Positions 9,784 to 16,808 of a DNA stretch of 16,808 nucleotides are shown here, one piece after another. The stretch comes from Nitrospirota bacterium. GTDB lineage: Bacteria; Nitrospirota; Thermodesulfovibrionia; Thermodesulfovibrionales; JdFR-88. The notes beneath the pieces are model-generated. The model did no database searches. It had not been told where the DNA came from and worked only from the letters and a program-made list of their open reading frames with translations. The number at the start of each line of letters is the position of its first letter. The stretch's first letter is position 1. Where the stretch lies: contig JAJYGJ010000062.1 in assembly GCA_021790695.1 (NCBI GenBank), forward strand, positions 539 to 17,346, given 5' to 3'. The position numbers and the translations under genes were made by a program.

Positions 9784-9823
9784 GTCTTTTTATATTAACC
9801 TAAAAAACGGCGACGGATAAAAT

Positions 9824-9848
9824 AAAGGGGCCCTGTCCGGGCCCCTTT
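9824..9848 (-). terminator. Intrinsic terminator after the Met-rich gene
   Basis: AAAGGGGCCC (9824-9833) and GGGCCCCTTT (9839-9848) form a perfect 10-bp, very GC-rich stem with a 5-nt loop. On the minus strand it is followed by TTTATTTTAT. It lies 28 bp after the stop of the Met-rich gene and 41 bp before copA. It should end or attenuate the Met-rich transcript, leaving copA to its own promoter or to read-through. Confidence 0.85.
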
Positions 9849-9876
9849 TGGCTTACGGCCTTTTATTTCCGGCGGG

Positions 9877-10383
9877 TTATTGGGACGGCATGGTGCCGGC
9901 CGCCTGAGGGTGCGTCATTTTCTCATCGATCCGCTTTTCGAGGGCCCTTATCTCTGATTTCAGTTTTTCAAGATGAGCGGGAGTCGTCATCGGGTTTCTG
10001 AACGCCTCGAAGAACTCGAACCTCTTTAAAACCAACTCTCTCCTAAGGGAGACCGTCGAGTCAAGAAATCCCTTTATTTCGGGGGTCTGCAAGGCGCTCC
10101 TTATCATGGTTTTCATCATGGCGCGCATGAAGGCACTTCTCATCTCCGGGGTCATTTGCGGAAGACCGCCCATCATCATGCCGCGCTCCATCATCCCATG
10201 CATCATGGGATGCGCCATCATGCCCCCCCGCATCATCATCCTGTTTCCGCCCATCATGCCCGCGCCTTCGCCCATGCACGTGCCATTGCTCATGCCGCCT
10301 GCCCCGGCCATGTGCGCCTGGGCCGTGGCCGCCGCAAGGATCATCGAAATCGATACGGCCATAATCGTCAGAATCCTTCTCAT
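9877..10383 (-). CDS. Secreted Met/His-rich protein, Spy/CpxP-like tail, probable copper-binding
   Basis: A 168-residue protein with a classical Sec signal peptide: basic MRR, a hydrophobic core at 4-19 and likely cleavage after AQA (residue 23). Residues 25-93 are very rich in methionine (about 23 of 69), with Gly, His and one Cys (Cys36), in clusters such as MMAHPMMHGMM. Such Met/His clusters are known copper or silver ligands in periplasmic proteins. Residues 100-157 look helical and resemble the core of Spy/CpxP/Zn-resistance-associated periplasmic proteins (LRRELVLKRFEFFEAF, then a Leu/Glu/Lys-rich helix). AAGGAGGG (10399-10392) lies 8 nt before the ATG. It is upstream of copA on the same strand with a terminator between. 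The likely role is periplasmic copper binding or buffering; family membership is inferred from pattern only. Confidence 0.75.
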   Translation of the reverse strand: MRRILTIMAVSISMILAAATAQAHMAGAGGMSNGTCMGEGAGMMGGNRMMMRGGMMAHPMMHGMMERGMMMGGLPQMTPEMRSAFMRAMMKTMIRSALQTPEIKGFLDSTVSLRRELVLKRFEFFEAFRNPMTTPAHLEKLKSEIRALEKRIDEKMTHPQAAGTMPSQ

Positions 10384-10404
10384 GCCGAATTCCCTCCTTC
10401 TGGT

Positions 10405-10445
10405 TTTTAACTTTTAACTTTTAACTTTTAACTTTTAGCTTTTGC
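10405..10445 (-). repeat. Heptamer tandem repeat in the Met-rich gene leader
   Basis: On the plus strand there are four exact TTTTAAC units (10405-10432), one variant TTTTAGC (10433-10439) and a partial unit. On the minus strand this reads as repeated GTTAAAA in the 5' leader, 6 nt upstream of the Shine-Dalgarno sequence. Unit number could vary by slippage and alter leader length or structure. The array contrasts strongly with the local GC-rich composition. Confidence 0.9.
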
Positions 10446-10483
10446 TTTCAGTTTGATGCGGGATTTCCCGGCCATCTGTTTCC

Positions 10484-10511
10484 ATCATACTCCCGGAATT
10501 TTAAAAATCAA
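10484..10511 (-). promoter_or_regulatory. Putative promoter for the Met-rich gene
   Basis: The minus strand reads -35 TTGATT (10511-10506), a 16-bp spacer and -10 TATGAT (10489-10484). The -35 overlaps the last codons of the upstream hydrolase gene. Transcription would start near 10477, giving a leader of about 95 nt that contains the heptamer array. A short inverted repeat, CGGGA-TT-TCCCG (10459-10470), lies just inside the leader and could be an operator. No recognised copper-regulator box was found. Confidence 0.4.
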
Positions 10512-11532
10512 CTTCCGGCTTTCGGCCTGTCCCCCGGGCCTGAATGACCGGCCCGCCGAAGGCGGCGGAGGCCTCCTTTATTATCGCTTCCGGCGCCAGA
10601 CGGTATTTGGGGGAGTGGTGCATGATTACGAGATTTCCGGCCCCGGCGTCGCGCGCTATCCTGCCCGCGATGCCGGCCGTAAGGTGGTTTCTCTGCCTCG
10701 CCCTTTCGATGTCCTCGTCCAGGAAGTAGGCCTCGATATAAAGCGTGTCGGAGCCGGCGGCGAAGTCCACGATCTTTCCAACGTTGTCGCCGGTGGGCGC
10801 GGAGTCCATGACGTAGGTGATCTTCTGGCCGCGGGTAATCCTCGCGATCTTCGCCTTGAGTTCGGCAAGGGTGAAATTTTTTTCTCCTCCGGGAAGGGTA
10901 ACGGTAAAGGCGGAGTCGGCCGGCCGGCCGGAGCGGATTTTTTGTTTGAACACCGTAAGCCATGGACCCACCGGGAGGTTTTCCTCCAGGAGGGCGGCCT
11001 TGTCTATGTTTATATGGAAGTCTTCCTCGATGCTCCAGCCGATGCAATCTATATCGTGTTTCAGGACCACCGCCTTTACCTGGTAATATGTCTCTCTGAG
11101 CGCGATGCCGGTAAAGGGCAGGGCGGGGCCGTGGACCGGCTCGAAGGCGTTTTCCGCCCTGAAGCTCGTGCGTCTTATCTCATCCGCGGAAATACCAAAG
11201 ACTTCGATCCGGAGGGGATACTGTCTTATCAGGTTCCACGAATACCCTTTGAGTTTGCCTGCAACCTTTTCTATTATGTCGGAGGGGCCGTAGATGTTCA
11301 GGGCGGAGGTATTGCCCAGCATGTTCCGGAGCAGGTGGTCGAAGCCGATGAAATGATCGATATGTGCGTGGGTCACGAACGCGCAGGCCACCTTGGAAAG
11401 CAGGCCTGAGGGCAGCCTGTCGATGTTTCCCATGTCAAGAAGAAACGCCTTTTTTTCCCGGAGCAGCCTGACATAGACGCACGGGTCTTCAAAGGGGCCG
11501 TTTACGGGCGTGTGCAGAAATGTGGGCTTCAT
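10501..11532 (-). CDS. Metallo-beta-lactamase-fold hydrolase, RNase Z-like
   Basis: A 343-residue dinuclear-zinc hydrolase. The metal-binding signature is THAHIDH (54-60; His55, His57, Asp59, His60). Further likely ligands are His159 in LKHDIDCIGW, Asp243 in YVMDSAPT and a late His in MHHSPKY (304-310). The region from EAYF (267) through HLTAGIAGRIARDAG to HHSPKY matches the C-terminal pattern of RNase Z (HxTA followed by HFSxRY). tRNA 3'-end maturation is therefore possible, and fits the fact that both tRNAs here lack an encoded CCA. However, the N-terminus is not the usual RNase Z one, and the central 115-240 region is divergent. Another phosphodiesterase role is equally open. The start is ATG without a good Shine-Dalgarno. 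It is divergent from galT across 64 bp. Confidence 0.75.
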   Translation of the reverse strand: MKPTFLHTPVNGPFEDPCVYVRLLREKKAFLLDMGNIDRLPSGLLSKVACAFVTHAHIDHFIGFDHLLRNMLGNTSALNIYGPSDIIEKVAGKLKGYSWNLIRQYPLRIEVFGISADEIRRTSFRAENAFEPVHGPALPFTGIALRETYYQVKAVVLKHDIDCIGWSIEEDFHINIDKAALLEENLPVGPWLTVFKQKIRSGRPADSAFTVTLPGGEKNFTLAELKAKIARITRGQKITYVMDSAPTGDNVGKIVDFAAGSDTLYIEAYFLDEDIERARQRNHLTAGIAGRIARDAGAGNLVIMHHSPKYRLAPEAIIKEASAAFGGPVIQARGTGRKPEVDF

Positions 11533-11596
11533 CTTTTTTTAGTATAATAACAAAAGTTGATATTAGCTTAATTTTCCCGCTCAGGGAGGTTGTCCC
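11533..11596. promoter_or_regulatory. Shared divergent promoter region
   Basis: A 64-bp AT-rich gap separates the RNase Z-like gene (minus) from galT (plus). On the plus strand, TATAAT (11543-11548) is placed to start a leader of about 40 nt for galT. On the minus strand, overlapping TATTAT or TATACT (11549-11541) would begin the other transcript almost at its ATG. No convincing -35 box was found for either. AGGGAGG (11583-11589) is a good Shine-Dalgarno 7 nt before the galT ATG. Confidence 0.35.
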
Positions 11597-12595
11597 ATGC
11601 CGGAATTGCGAAAAGACCCCATACTGGGCAGGTGGGTGATTATTTCAGTCGAGAGGGGCAAGAGGCCGACGGATTTCACCCCGGTCATCCATAAGAAAAA
11701 GGGCGGTTTTTGTCCTTTTTGCCCCGGCAACGAGTACACGACGCCGGAGGAGATACTGGCCTTCAGGCCGGCCGGCTCGAAGCCCAACGGTCCGGGATGG
11801 TCGCTCCGCGTCATGCCGAACAAGTTCCCCGTCCTGGAACCGGCCGGCATCCTGAGGAAGAGCGGCGAGGGGATGTACGACCGGATGGGCGGGATTGGGG
11901 TGCACGAGGTGGTGGTGGAAAACCCCGACCATTTCCTCTCGTTTTCGACGATGCCGGAAAAATCGGCCGAGGATATCCTCTGGGCGTATTATCTCAGGCT
12001 CACCGAGCTCAAGAACGACCAGAGGATAAAATATGTCCTCATCTTCAAAAACGAAGGCGAGGCGGCCGGCGCCAGTCTCGAGCACAGCCACTCGCAGATC
12101 ATAGGGCTTCCGATAGTGCCCCGGACGATGAAAAATGAGCTTCAGGGGGCGAGAAACCATTATGACCTGAAGGAGCGGTGCATATTCTGCGACATCATCG
12201 ATCAGGAGTTGTCGGAAGGCAAGAGGGTGATATATGAAAACGAAAACTACCTGGCCATCTCGCCTTTCGCGCCCCGGGCCCCCTTTGAAACCTGGATACT
12301 GCCCAAGAACCACGAGGCCGCTTTCGCCCCCCAGCAAAAGAGTTTCAAGCGGCTTGCCGAGATCATGCAGCGCATCCTGCGTCAGTTCGACCTGATGCTC
12401 GAGTCCCCTCCTTATAACTACATAATACATACGGCGCCCTTTTCGGAGGAACAAAGCGAATATTTCCACTGGCACATCGAGATAATGCCCAAACTGACCA
12501 AGATAGCCGGGTTCGAGTGGGGCACGGGTTTTTATATAAACCCGACGCCGCCGGAAGAGGCGGCCCGTTTCATGAGGGGGACTTTTTTAAAATGA
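11597..12595 (+). CDS. galT: GalT-family nucleotidyltransferase (galactose-1-phosphate uridylyltransferase-like)
   Basis: A 332-residue HIT-superfamily enzyme that moves a nucleotidyl group between a sugar phosphate and a sugar nucleotide. It opens with the family's RKDPILGRWVIISVERGKRP (5-24). Zinc-site residues include Cys39 and Cys42 (FCPFCPG) and probably His112. The active site is His163-Ser164-His165 in LEHSHSQIIG, where classical GalT has HPH; His165 should be the nucleotidylated residue. A second Cys pair (195/198) and FHWHIEIMP (290-298) belong to the C-terminal half, ending with GFEWGTGFYINPTPPE. AGGGAGG lies 7 nt before the ATG. The stop overlaps the glgA start (ATGA), so the product may act on ADP-glucose or glucose-1-phosphate rather than, or as well as, galactose. 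Family secure; substrate open. Confidence 0.9.
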   Translation: MPELRKDPILGRWVIISVERGKRPTDFTPVIHKKKGGFCPFCPGNEYTTPEEILAFRPAGSKPNGPGWSLRVMPNKFPVLEPAGILRKSGEGMYDRMGGIGVHEVVVENPDHFLSFSTMPEKSAEDILWAYYLRLTELKNDQRIKYVLIFKNEGEAAGASLEHSHSQIIGLPIVPRTMKNELQGARNHYDLKERCIFCDIIDQELSEGKRVIYENENYLAISPFAPRAPFETWILPKNHEAAFAPQQKSFKRLAEIMQRILRQFDLMLESPPYNYIIHTAPFSEEQSEYFHWHIEIMPKLTKIAGFEWGTGFYINPTPPEEAARFMRGTFLK

Positions 12596-14136
12596 ATGTG
12601 CTCATGGCCGCCCCTGAAGTCTTCCCGTACGCGAAGACGGGAGGGCTGGCGGACGCGGCTGCCTCGCTCGCGGCCGAGCTGGCAAGGACGAAACACAAGG
12701 TCCTTGTTGTGCTGCCGTTTTACCGGACCGTAAAGGAGCGCTTCCCGGCCCCGAGCGCGGGCGGGCCCTTCGAGGTAAGGATGGGGGGCGTCGCCTTTGC
12801 CGGCATGCTCCGCCGTCGGGAAAACGTCGTATTCATCGAATGCGACCGGTTCTACGACAGGCCGGAGCTTTACGGTACGGCCTCGGGCGATTATCCTGAC
12901 AATCCGCAAAGGTTCGTCTTTTTTTCCCGCGCCGTCTTCGAGGCGGCGAGGCTCTGCGGCTTCAGGCCGGATATCATCCACTGTCATGACTGGCAGGCCG
13001 GCCTTGCCCCCGTTTATCTGAAGACCGTTTACGGCCGCGACCCCTTTTTCGCGGGCGCCAGAAGTGTCCTTACCATTCATAACATGGGTTACCAGGGGGT
13101 CTTCCCCGCGGAAGTCATGCGGATGGCGGGACTGCCGGGCGACCTTTTCAATCCCGAGGGAGTCGAATTCTACGGGAAGATGAATTTCCTCAAGGCCGGG
13201 ATAATATGGGCCGACAGTCTTACGACGGTGAGCCCCACATACGCAAACCAGATACAGACCCCGGAACACGGTTTCGGGCTGGATGGGGTTTTAAGGAAGA
13301 GGGCCGGACGGCTGAGGGGAATCGCAAACGGGATAGATGATTGCCTCTGGAACCCCGCCAGGGACCGCCATATTCCGGAAAATTACTCCCCCGGCAATGA
13401 CCTGGCGGGAAAAGCAGCCTGCAAGAAAAAGCTCTCGTCGCTCTGCGGCTTCAAAGACCCCGCGAGGCCCCTGGTTTCCTTTGTCGGAAGGCTCTCGTAT
13501 CAGAAAGGGGCGGATATCGCGGCCGCCGTCGCGGGGGAGGCGGTATCCGAAGGGGTGAACCTTCTGTTTTTGGGCAAGGGCGATGAGCGCTATCAGCGCG
13601 AGCTTGAGGCCCTCGGGGAAAGATACCCCGGCGGCGTTTACGTGCGGGTCGGATTCGACGAGGAGTTTTCCCATCTCGTTTACGCGGGCTCCGACATCTT
13701 CCTCATGCCTTCCAGGTACGAGCCCTGCGGACTGGGCCAGATGATCGCGCTCCGCTACGGCACCCCGCCTGTCGCCGCCGATACGGGCGGCATCTCCGAC
13801 ACCGTGCGCAACTACCTGCCTTTAAGCGGGGACGGCACGGGCTTTCTGTTTCCGGAGGCCTCCCCCGGATCGCTTCGGCAATCGCTGTGGTATGCCCTCT
13901 GCGTCCACCGGCAGGCCGAACGCTGGGAGGGGGTCATCAGAAACGGCATGTCCGTCGATTTTTCCTGGAGGAAGCCGGCCGCGCGTTACCTGGAGATTTA
14001 CAAAGAGGCCTTGGGGCAGGTCCCCCGGGAAAAGTCCCCCGTGCCGGCTCCTTTGAGAGGCCCAAGGCCCCTGAAGGGCTCGTCGACCCTGAAGGACACA
14101 GGGTCCCTGAAGGGCCCGGGACCCCGGCTCGATTAG
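12592..14136 (+). CDS. glgA: Glycogen synthase (ADP-glucose type, GT5)
   Basis: A 514-residue GT-B glycosyltransferase that adds glucosyl units from ADP-glucose to an alpha-1,4-glucan. The N-domain shows the KTGGL nucleotide-sugar motif (15-19), HDWQAG (132-137) and TIHNMGYQG (161-169). The C-domain shows FVGRLSYQKG (297-306) and RYEPCGLGQM (375-384) with catalytic Glu377. The chosen start ATG at 12592 overlaps the galT stop (ATGA) with GAGGGGG (12574-12580) upstream. An in-frame ATG at 12517 would add 25 unrelated residues inside galT. The enzyme core ends near residue 478, and a Pro/Lys/Gly-rich tail of about 36 residues follows, made largely of four hexapeptide repeats. Translational coupling to galT implies shared regulation. 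Confidence 0.96.
   Translation: MNVLMAAPEVFPYAKTGGLADAAASLAAELARTKHKVLVVLPFYRTVKERFPAPSAGGPFEVRMGGVAFAGMLRRRENVVFIECDRFYDRPELYGTASGDYPDNPQRFVFFSRAVFEAARLCGFRPDIIHCHDWQAGLAPVYLKTVYGRDPFFAGARSVLTIHNMGYQGVFPAEVMRMAGLPGDLFNPEGVEFYGKMNFLKAGIIWADSLTTVSPTYANQIQTPEHGFGLDGVLRKRAGRLRGIANGIDDCLWNPARDRHIPENYSPGNDLAGKAACKKKLSSLCGFKDPARPLVSFVGRLSYQKGADIAAAVAGEAVSEGVNLLFLGKGDERYQRELEALGERYPGGVYVRVGFDEEFSHLVYAGSDIFLMPSRYEPCGLGQMIALRYGTPPVAADTGGISDTVRNYLPLSGDGTGFLFPEASPGSLRQSLWYALCVHRQAERWEGVIRNGMSVDFSWRKPAARYLEIYKEALGQVPREKSPVPAPLRGPRPLKGSSTLKDTGSLKGPGPRLD
14050..14121 (+). repeat. 18-nt tandem repeats encoding the GlgA tail
   Basis: Four in-frame 18-bp units encode PLRGPR, PLKGSS, TLKDTG and SLKGPG. The last three share CCTGAAGG spaced exactly 18 bp apart (from 14070, 14088 and 14106); the first unit is more diverged. 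The period is a multiple of three, so changes in copy number would keep the frame. Confidence 0.8.
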
Positions 14137-14152
14137 ACGGCGTGAGATTGAA

Positions 14153-16808
14153 ATGAGCATAAGACTGAAGCTCATAATGTTCATGTTCGCCTTCCTGGCG
14201 GCGGCGGCCATACTGGCGATGGGCGCGCTCTACGTGTTCTCGAACTTGAACATGAACCTCTCTCTTACAAACCGGCAGGTCGAGGCCAACATGAGGTATG
14301 TTGCCCTCAGGGGCTCCATCAGGGAACTGGCAAGCGATGCCGGCGGCTGGGCGGGCACCGGGAGGTTGAAATATATCGAAGACTACAGAAAATGCCTGCC
14401 GGGCCTCAACAGGAATTTCGAGGAAATCCTGCTCATGGAGGGCAGGGGGCCGGTCGCGCGTGAACTGGCCGCGGATTTCGACGCGACAAGGGCGGCGGCG
14501 GACCGGATTTTCAGGACCCCCAACCCGGCCGGCAATCCCGTTGTGGCGCGGTCCCTGGCGAAACTGGAGTCTTCACGGGACAGGCTGTTTGGCGTGATGG
14601 ACTCCATGTACGAGCGGTCCATAAAGACCATGACCGGGCTCTCGGCCATGGGACTGCGGATAAGGAAGACTACGACCGGCTATCTCGTCCTGCTGCTGTC
14701 GTTCGTCTCGCTGGCGTTCATCTTCCTGGCCCTTTTCATGAGGAGGATGCTCAGTCAGCCCTTCAGCGAGATGCTGGAGGCCACCGAGAAAGTGGCCTCC
14801 GGAGACCTGGCCTACAGGATTGCGCCGGGCAGGAAGGACGAGTTCGGGCTTATAGGGGCGAGGTTCAACCGGATGGTGGAGAGGCTTGAGGAATCGAGCG
14901 ATAAACTGAACGCCAGGCTGAAGGAGACCGAACTGCTGCTGGATGTGGCGCGGATTGCCGGCGCGACGCCGGAGCTGAAGGAGGCCCTGGCCCAGATAGT
15001 CGGCACGGTCTCAAGGGAACTTGGCACGGAGTTCTGCGCCATATTTCTTCTCTATCCCGAGATCGGCATGTTCGTGCTGGAGGCAACGAACGTTGAAGAG
15101 ACCCTTTCAAACATCTCCCTTCCCCTTGATTCCGGCATAGCGAAGGCCGTCCTCGATGCCATGAAGCCGGTCCTCGTTGAGGACGCCTCCCTGCTATCCG
15201 GGGCGGACGGTTTATGCGGAAGATGCAAGTCGCTCATTGTCGCCCCCATACCCAGGGACAACGTCTGCAAGGGCATCCTGGTGCTGGGCAGGCCCGCGGC
15301 CGGCGGCTTCGGCCCGGATGAAAAAAACACGGCGATGATACTTGCCCACACGACGGGGGCCGTGGTGAGAAACGCGGAACTGTACTCCACGACGAAGAGA
15401 CAGCTCAAACAGCTCAGTGTCACGTATGAATTAAACAGGCTGCTGACCTCGGTTTATAACCCCGAGGACCTTCTCTCCACGATCTCGACCGAGATAGCGA
15501 AGCTCTCCGGCGCGAGGATTTGCGTAATACGTCTGCTTGAAGGCGAACGGCTGAATATAAAGTCGAGCTACGGCATTACTTCGGAAGAGACGGAGGAGAG
15601 GAGCCTGAACCTGGGCGAGGGGATAGCGGGCTGGGTGGCCCGGGAAGGCAGGCCGCTCTTCGTTGAAGACATAGCGAAGCTGCCGGAGGACCTGAGGCCG
15701 AGGACCATCAAGGTCAAATCCGCCATCTGCGTGCCCCTCAGGGTCGGAGGCAGGATAATAGGCACACTGGGGATTTATGACAAGGCGGGCGAAAGCGGCG
15801 CTCCGAAACCCTTCGACCTGGAGGACCTCAACATGGCCGAGGGCTTCGCTTCGATGTCGGCCATCACCATAGAGAAGGCGAGGATGGAAGAGGAGCAGGA
15901 GTGCAGGAGGCGCGAGGTCTTCGAGGCCAACAAGCGGCTGGACCTCCTGTTCGAGACCGTGCAGGGCGGCATCGTCTCCATGGACTCCGATTACAGGATA
16001 CTGGCGGCCAACCGTTACGTGGAAAGGTGGGTGGACCTGTCCTTGAGCGAGGTCGTGGGCAGCAGCGCGATGGACGTGTTTCATCCGAGAGGGGGGATAT
16101 GCCCGCACTGCGCGGCCCGGGCCACCTTCGACACCGGAGACATAAGCTCCATAACGCAGTCCAACGGGCTAAATTACGCGGAGCTTACCGCCTATCCGGT
16201 CAAGGGCGAAAACGGAAGGGTGGACGAGGCGGTGATATTCATACAGGATATCACGGACAGGGTCCTCTACCAGGAGGAGATAATGGGTCTTTACCGGGAG
16301 GTCGCGCAGACCAAGGAGTACCTGGAAAGCCTCATAAACAACTCGGCCGACGCCATTGTCACCACGGACCTGAAAGGCAACATAATCTCCTGGAACCGCG
16401 CAGCGGAGGAGATATACGGTTACAGGGAGGACGAGGTCGTAGGCAGGTTCCTTCCTTTTCTGCCCGAATCCTCGCTGGAGCAGGAAAAGATACACATGGA
16501 GAGGATAAGAGAGGGCGACGTGATCAAGTCCGATGCCATGAGGCTCACGAAGGGCGGCTCCCTGATCGAGGTGAACCTCACGCTTTCGCCCATAAAAGAC
16601 GCCACCGGAGAGGTCATCGGGATAAGCGGCATCTCCCAGGACATCACGAAGAAAAAGCAGGTGGAAAGGGAGCTTATCAGGAGGAACCAGGAGCTCTCCA
16701 GGCTTTTCTTCATCAGCTCCGCCATGAGGGGCACCCTGGACCTGGAAAGGCTTTTGCGGATGATACTCACCGCCGTTACGATGGGCGAGGGGCTGGGCTT
16801 CAAGATCG
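14153..16808 (+). CDS. Membrane sensor kinase N-terminal part: HAMP-GAF-GAF-PAS-PAS-(GAF), 3' end outside window
   Basis: The reading frame stays open for 885 codons to the window edge. It has a membrane segment at about 8-29, a helical extracytoplasmic sensor (30-174), a second membrane segment (175-196) and HAMP (197-249). Two GAF domains follow (about 270-405 and 430-575), then PAS domains at about 595-705 and 722-832. A likely third GAF begins near 845 (LFFISSAMRGTLDLERLLRMIL). The histidine kinase core is not seen, and a diguanylate cyclase or other output is possible. CxxC pairs occur in GAF1 (Cys355/Cys358, LCGRCK) and PAS1 (Cys650/Cys653, ICPHC). The ATG is 16 bp after the glgA stop with only a weak Shine-Dalgarno, so it probably belongs to the galT-glgA transcript. 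The signal is unknown. Confidence 0.85.
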   Translation, partial: MSIRLKLIMFMFAFLAAAAILAMGALYVFSNLNMNLSLTNRQVEANMRYVALRGSIRELASDAGGWAGTGRLKYIEDYRKCLPGLNRNFEEILLMEGRGPVARELAADFDATRAAADRIFRTPNPAGNPVVARSLAKLESSRDRLFGVMDSMYERSIKTMTGLSAMGLRIRKTTTGYLVLLLSFVSLAFIFLALFMRRMLSQPFSEMLEATEKVASGDLAYRIAPGRKDEFGLIGARFNRMVERLEESSDKLNARLKETELLLDVARIAGATPELKEALAQIVGTVSRELGTEFCAIFLLYPEIGMFVLEATNVEETLSNISLPLDSGIAKAVLDAMKPVLVEDASLLSGADGLCGRCKSLIVAPIPRDNVCKGILVLGRPAAGGFGPDEKNTAMILAHTTGAVVRNAELYSTTKRQLKQLSVTYELNRLLTSVYNPEDLLSTISTEIAKLSGARICVIRLLEGERLNIKSSYGITSEETEERSLNLGEGIAGWVAREGRPLFVEDIAKLPEDLRPRTIKVKSAICVPLRVGGRIIGTLGIYDKAGESGAPKPFDLEDLNMAEGFASMSAITIEKARMEEEQECRRREVFEANKRLDLLFETVQGGIVSMDSDYRILAANRYVERWVDLSLSEVVGSSAMDVFHPRGGICPHCAARATFDTGDISSITQSNGLNYAELTAYPVKGENGRVDEAVIFIQDITDRVLYQEEIMGLYREVAQTKEYLESLINNSADAIVTTDLKGNIISWNRAAEEIYGYREDEVVGRFLPFLPESSLEQEKIHMERIREGDVIKSDAMRLTKGGSLIEVNLTLSPIKDATGEVIGISGISQDITKKKQVERELIRRNQELSRLFFISSAMRGTLDLERLLRMILTAVTMGEGLGFKI

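Noticed and set aside
9784..9823. Copper-regulator operator or clear promoter before copA
   Set aside because: The 40-bp gap is AT-rich with TATA-like words, but no convincing -35/-10 pair and no CueR- or CsoR-type palindrome could be identified.
10405..10445. CRISPR array
   Set aside because: The units are 7 bp and directly adjacent, with no spacers and no cas genes. It is a simple tandem repeat.
10453..11409. Plus-strand open frame (318 codons)
   Set aside because: Antisense to the RNase Z-like gene, whose metal-binding motifs show the real frame is on the minus strand.
12517..12591. Upstream in-frame ATG for glgA
   Set aside because: It would add 25 residues out of frame inside galT and unlike any GlgA. 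The ATG at 12592 begins exactly at the family N-terminus MNVLMAAPEV and forms an ATGA overlap.

Overview
The window is GC-rich, densely packed chromosomal DNA with no phage, plasmid, insertion-sequence or CRISPR genes. Arginine is very often AGG and isoleucine very often ATA. Gene content is that of an anaerobic or microaerophilic Gram-negative bacterium: HlyD-type efflux adaptor, signal-peptide-bearing Met-rich protein, glycogen synthase beside a GalT-like enzyme, and a long GAF/PAS sensor kinase. My best guess is Nitrospirota or a Desulfobacterota-like lineage, but this is an impression from gene order and codon use, not proof.

Layout. (1) 138-4026, plus strand: a tightly coupled operon of TetR regulator, HlyD-family periplasmic adaptor, DrrA/NatA-type ABC ATPase and ABC-2 permease, preceded by nested palindromes that overlap a promoter. 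It looks like a self-regulated drug or lipid exporter. (2) 4027-4433: a gene-poor stretch holding tRNA-Pro(UGG) and tRNA-Arg(UCU) on the minus strand, bracketed by two near-identical 23-bp direct repeats. (3) 4434-7220: a HAD phosphatase (plus) convergent with, and overlapping, transketolase (minus), whose C-terminus is read from an AT-rich microsatellite. (4) 7330-10383, minus: Cu+-exporting P1B-ATPase CopA and, upstream of it behind a strong terminator, a secreted Met/His-rich protein with a Spy/CpxP-like tail; together a copper-handling pair. The Met-rich gene's leader carries a TTTTAAC heptamer array. (5) 10501-11532, minus: an RNase Z-like metallo-beta-lactamase-fold hydrolase. (6) 11597-16808, plus: galT-like nucleotidyltransferase, glycogen synthase (ATGA overlap) and a large sensor kinase cut by the window end.

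The members of each cluster work together: regulator/adaptor/ATPase/permease for efflux; CopA plus periplasmic Met-rich protein for copper; GalT-like plus GlgA for sugar-nucleotide and glycogen metabolism, possibly transcribed with the sensor kinase. No wholly unknown system is evident. The points most worth a second look are the CopA-linked Met-rich protein with its repeat-containing leader, the GalT-like/GlgA pair, and the repeats around the tRNA pair.
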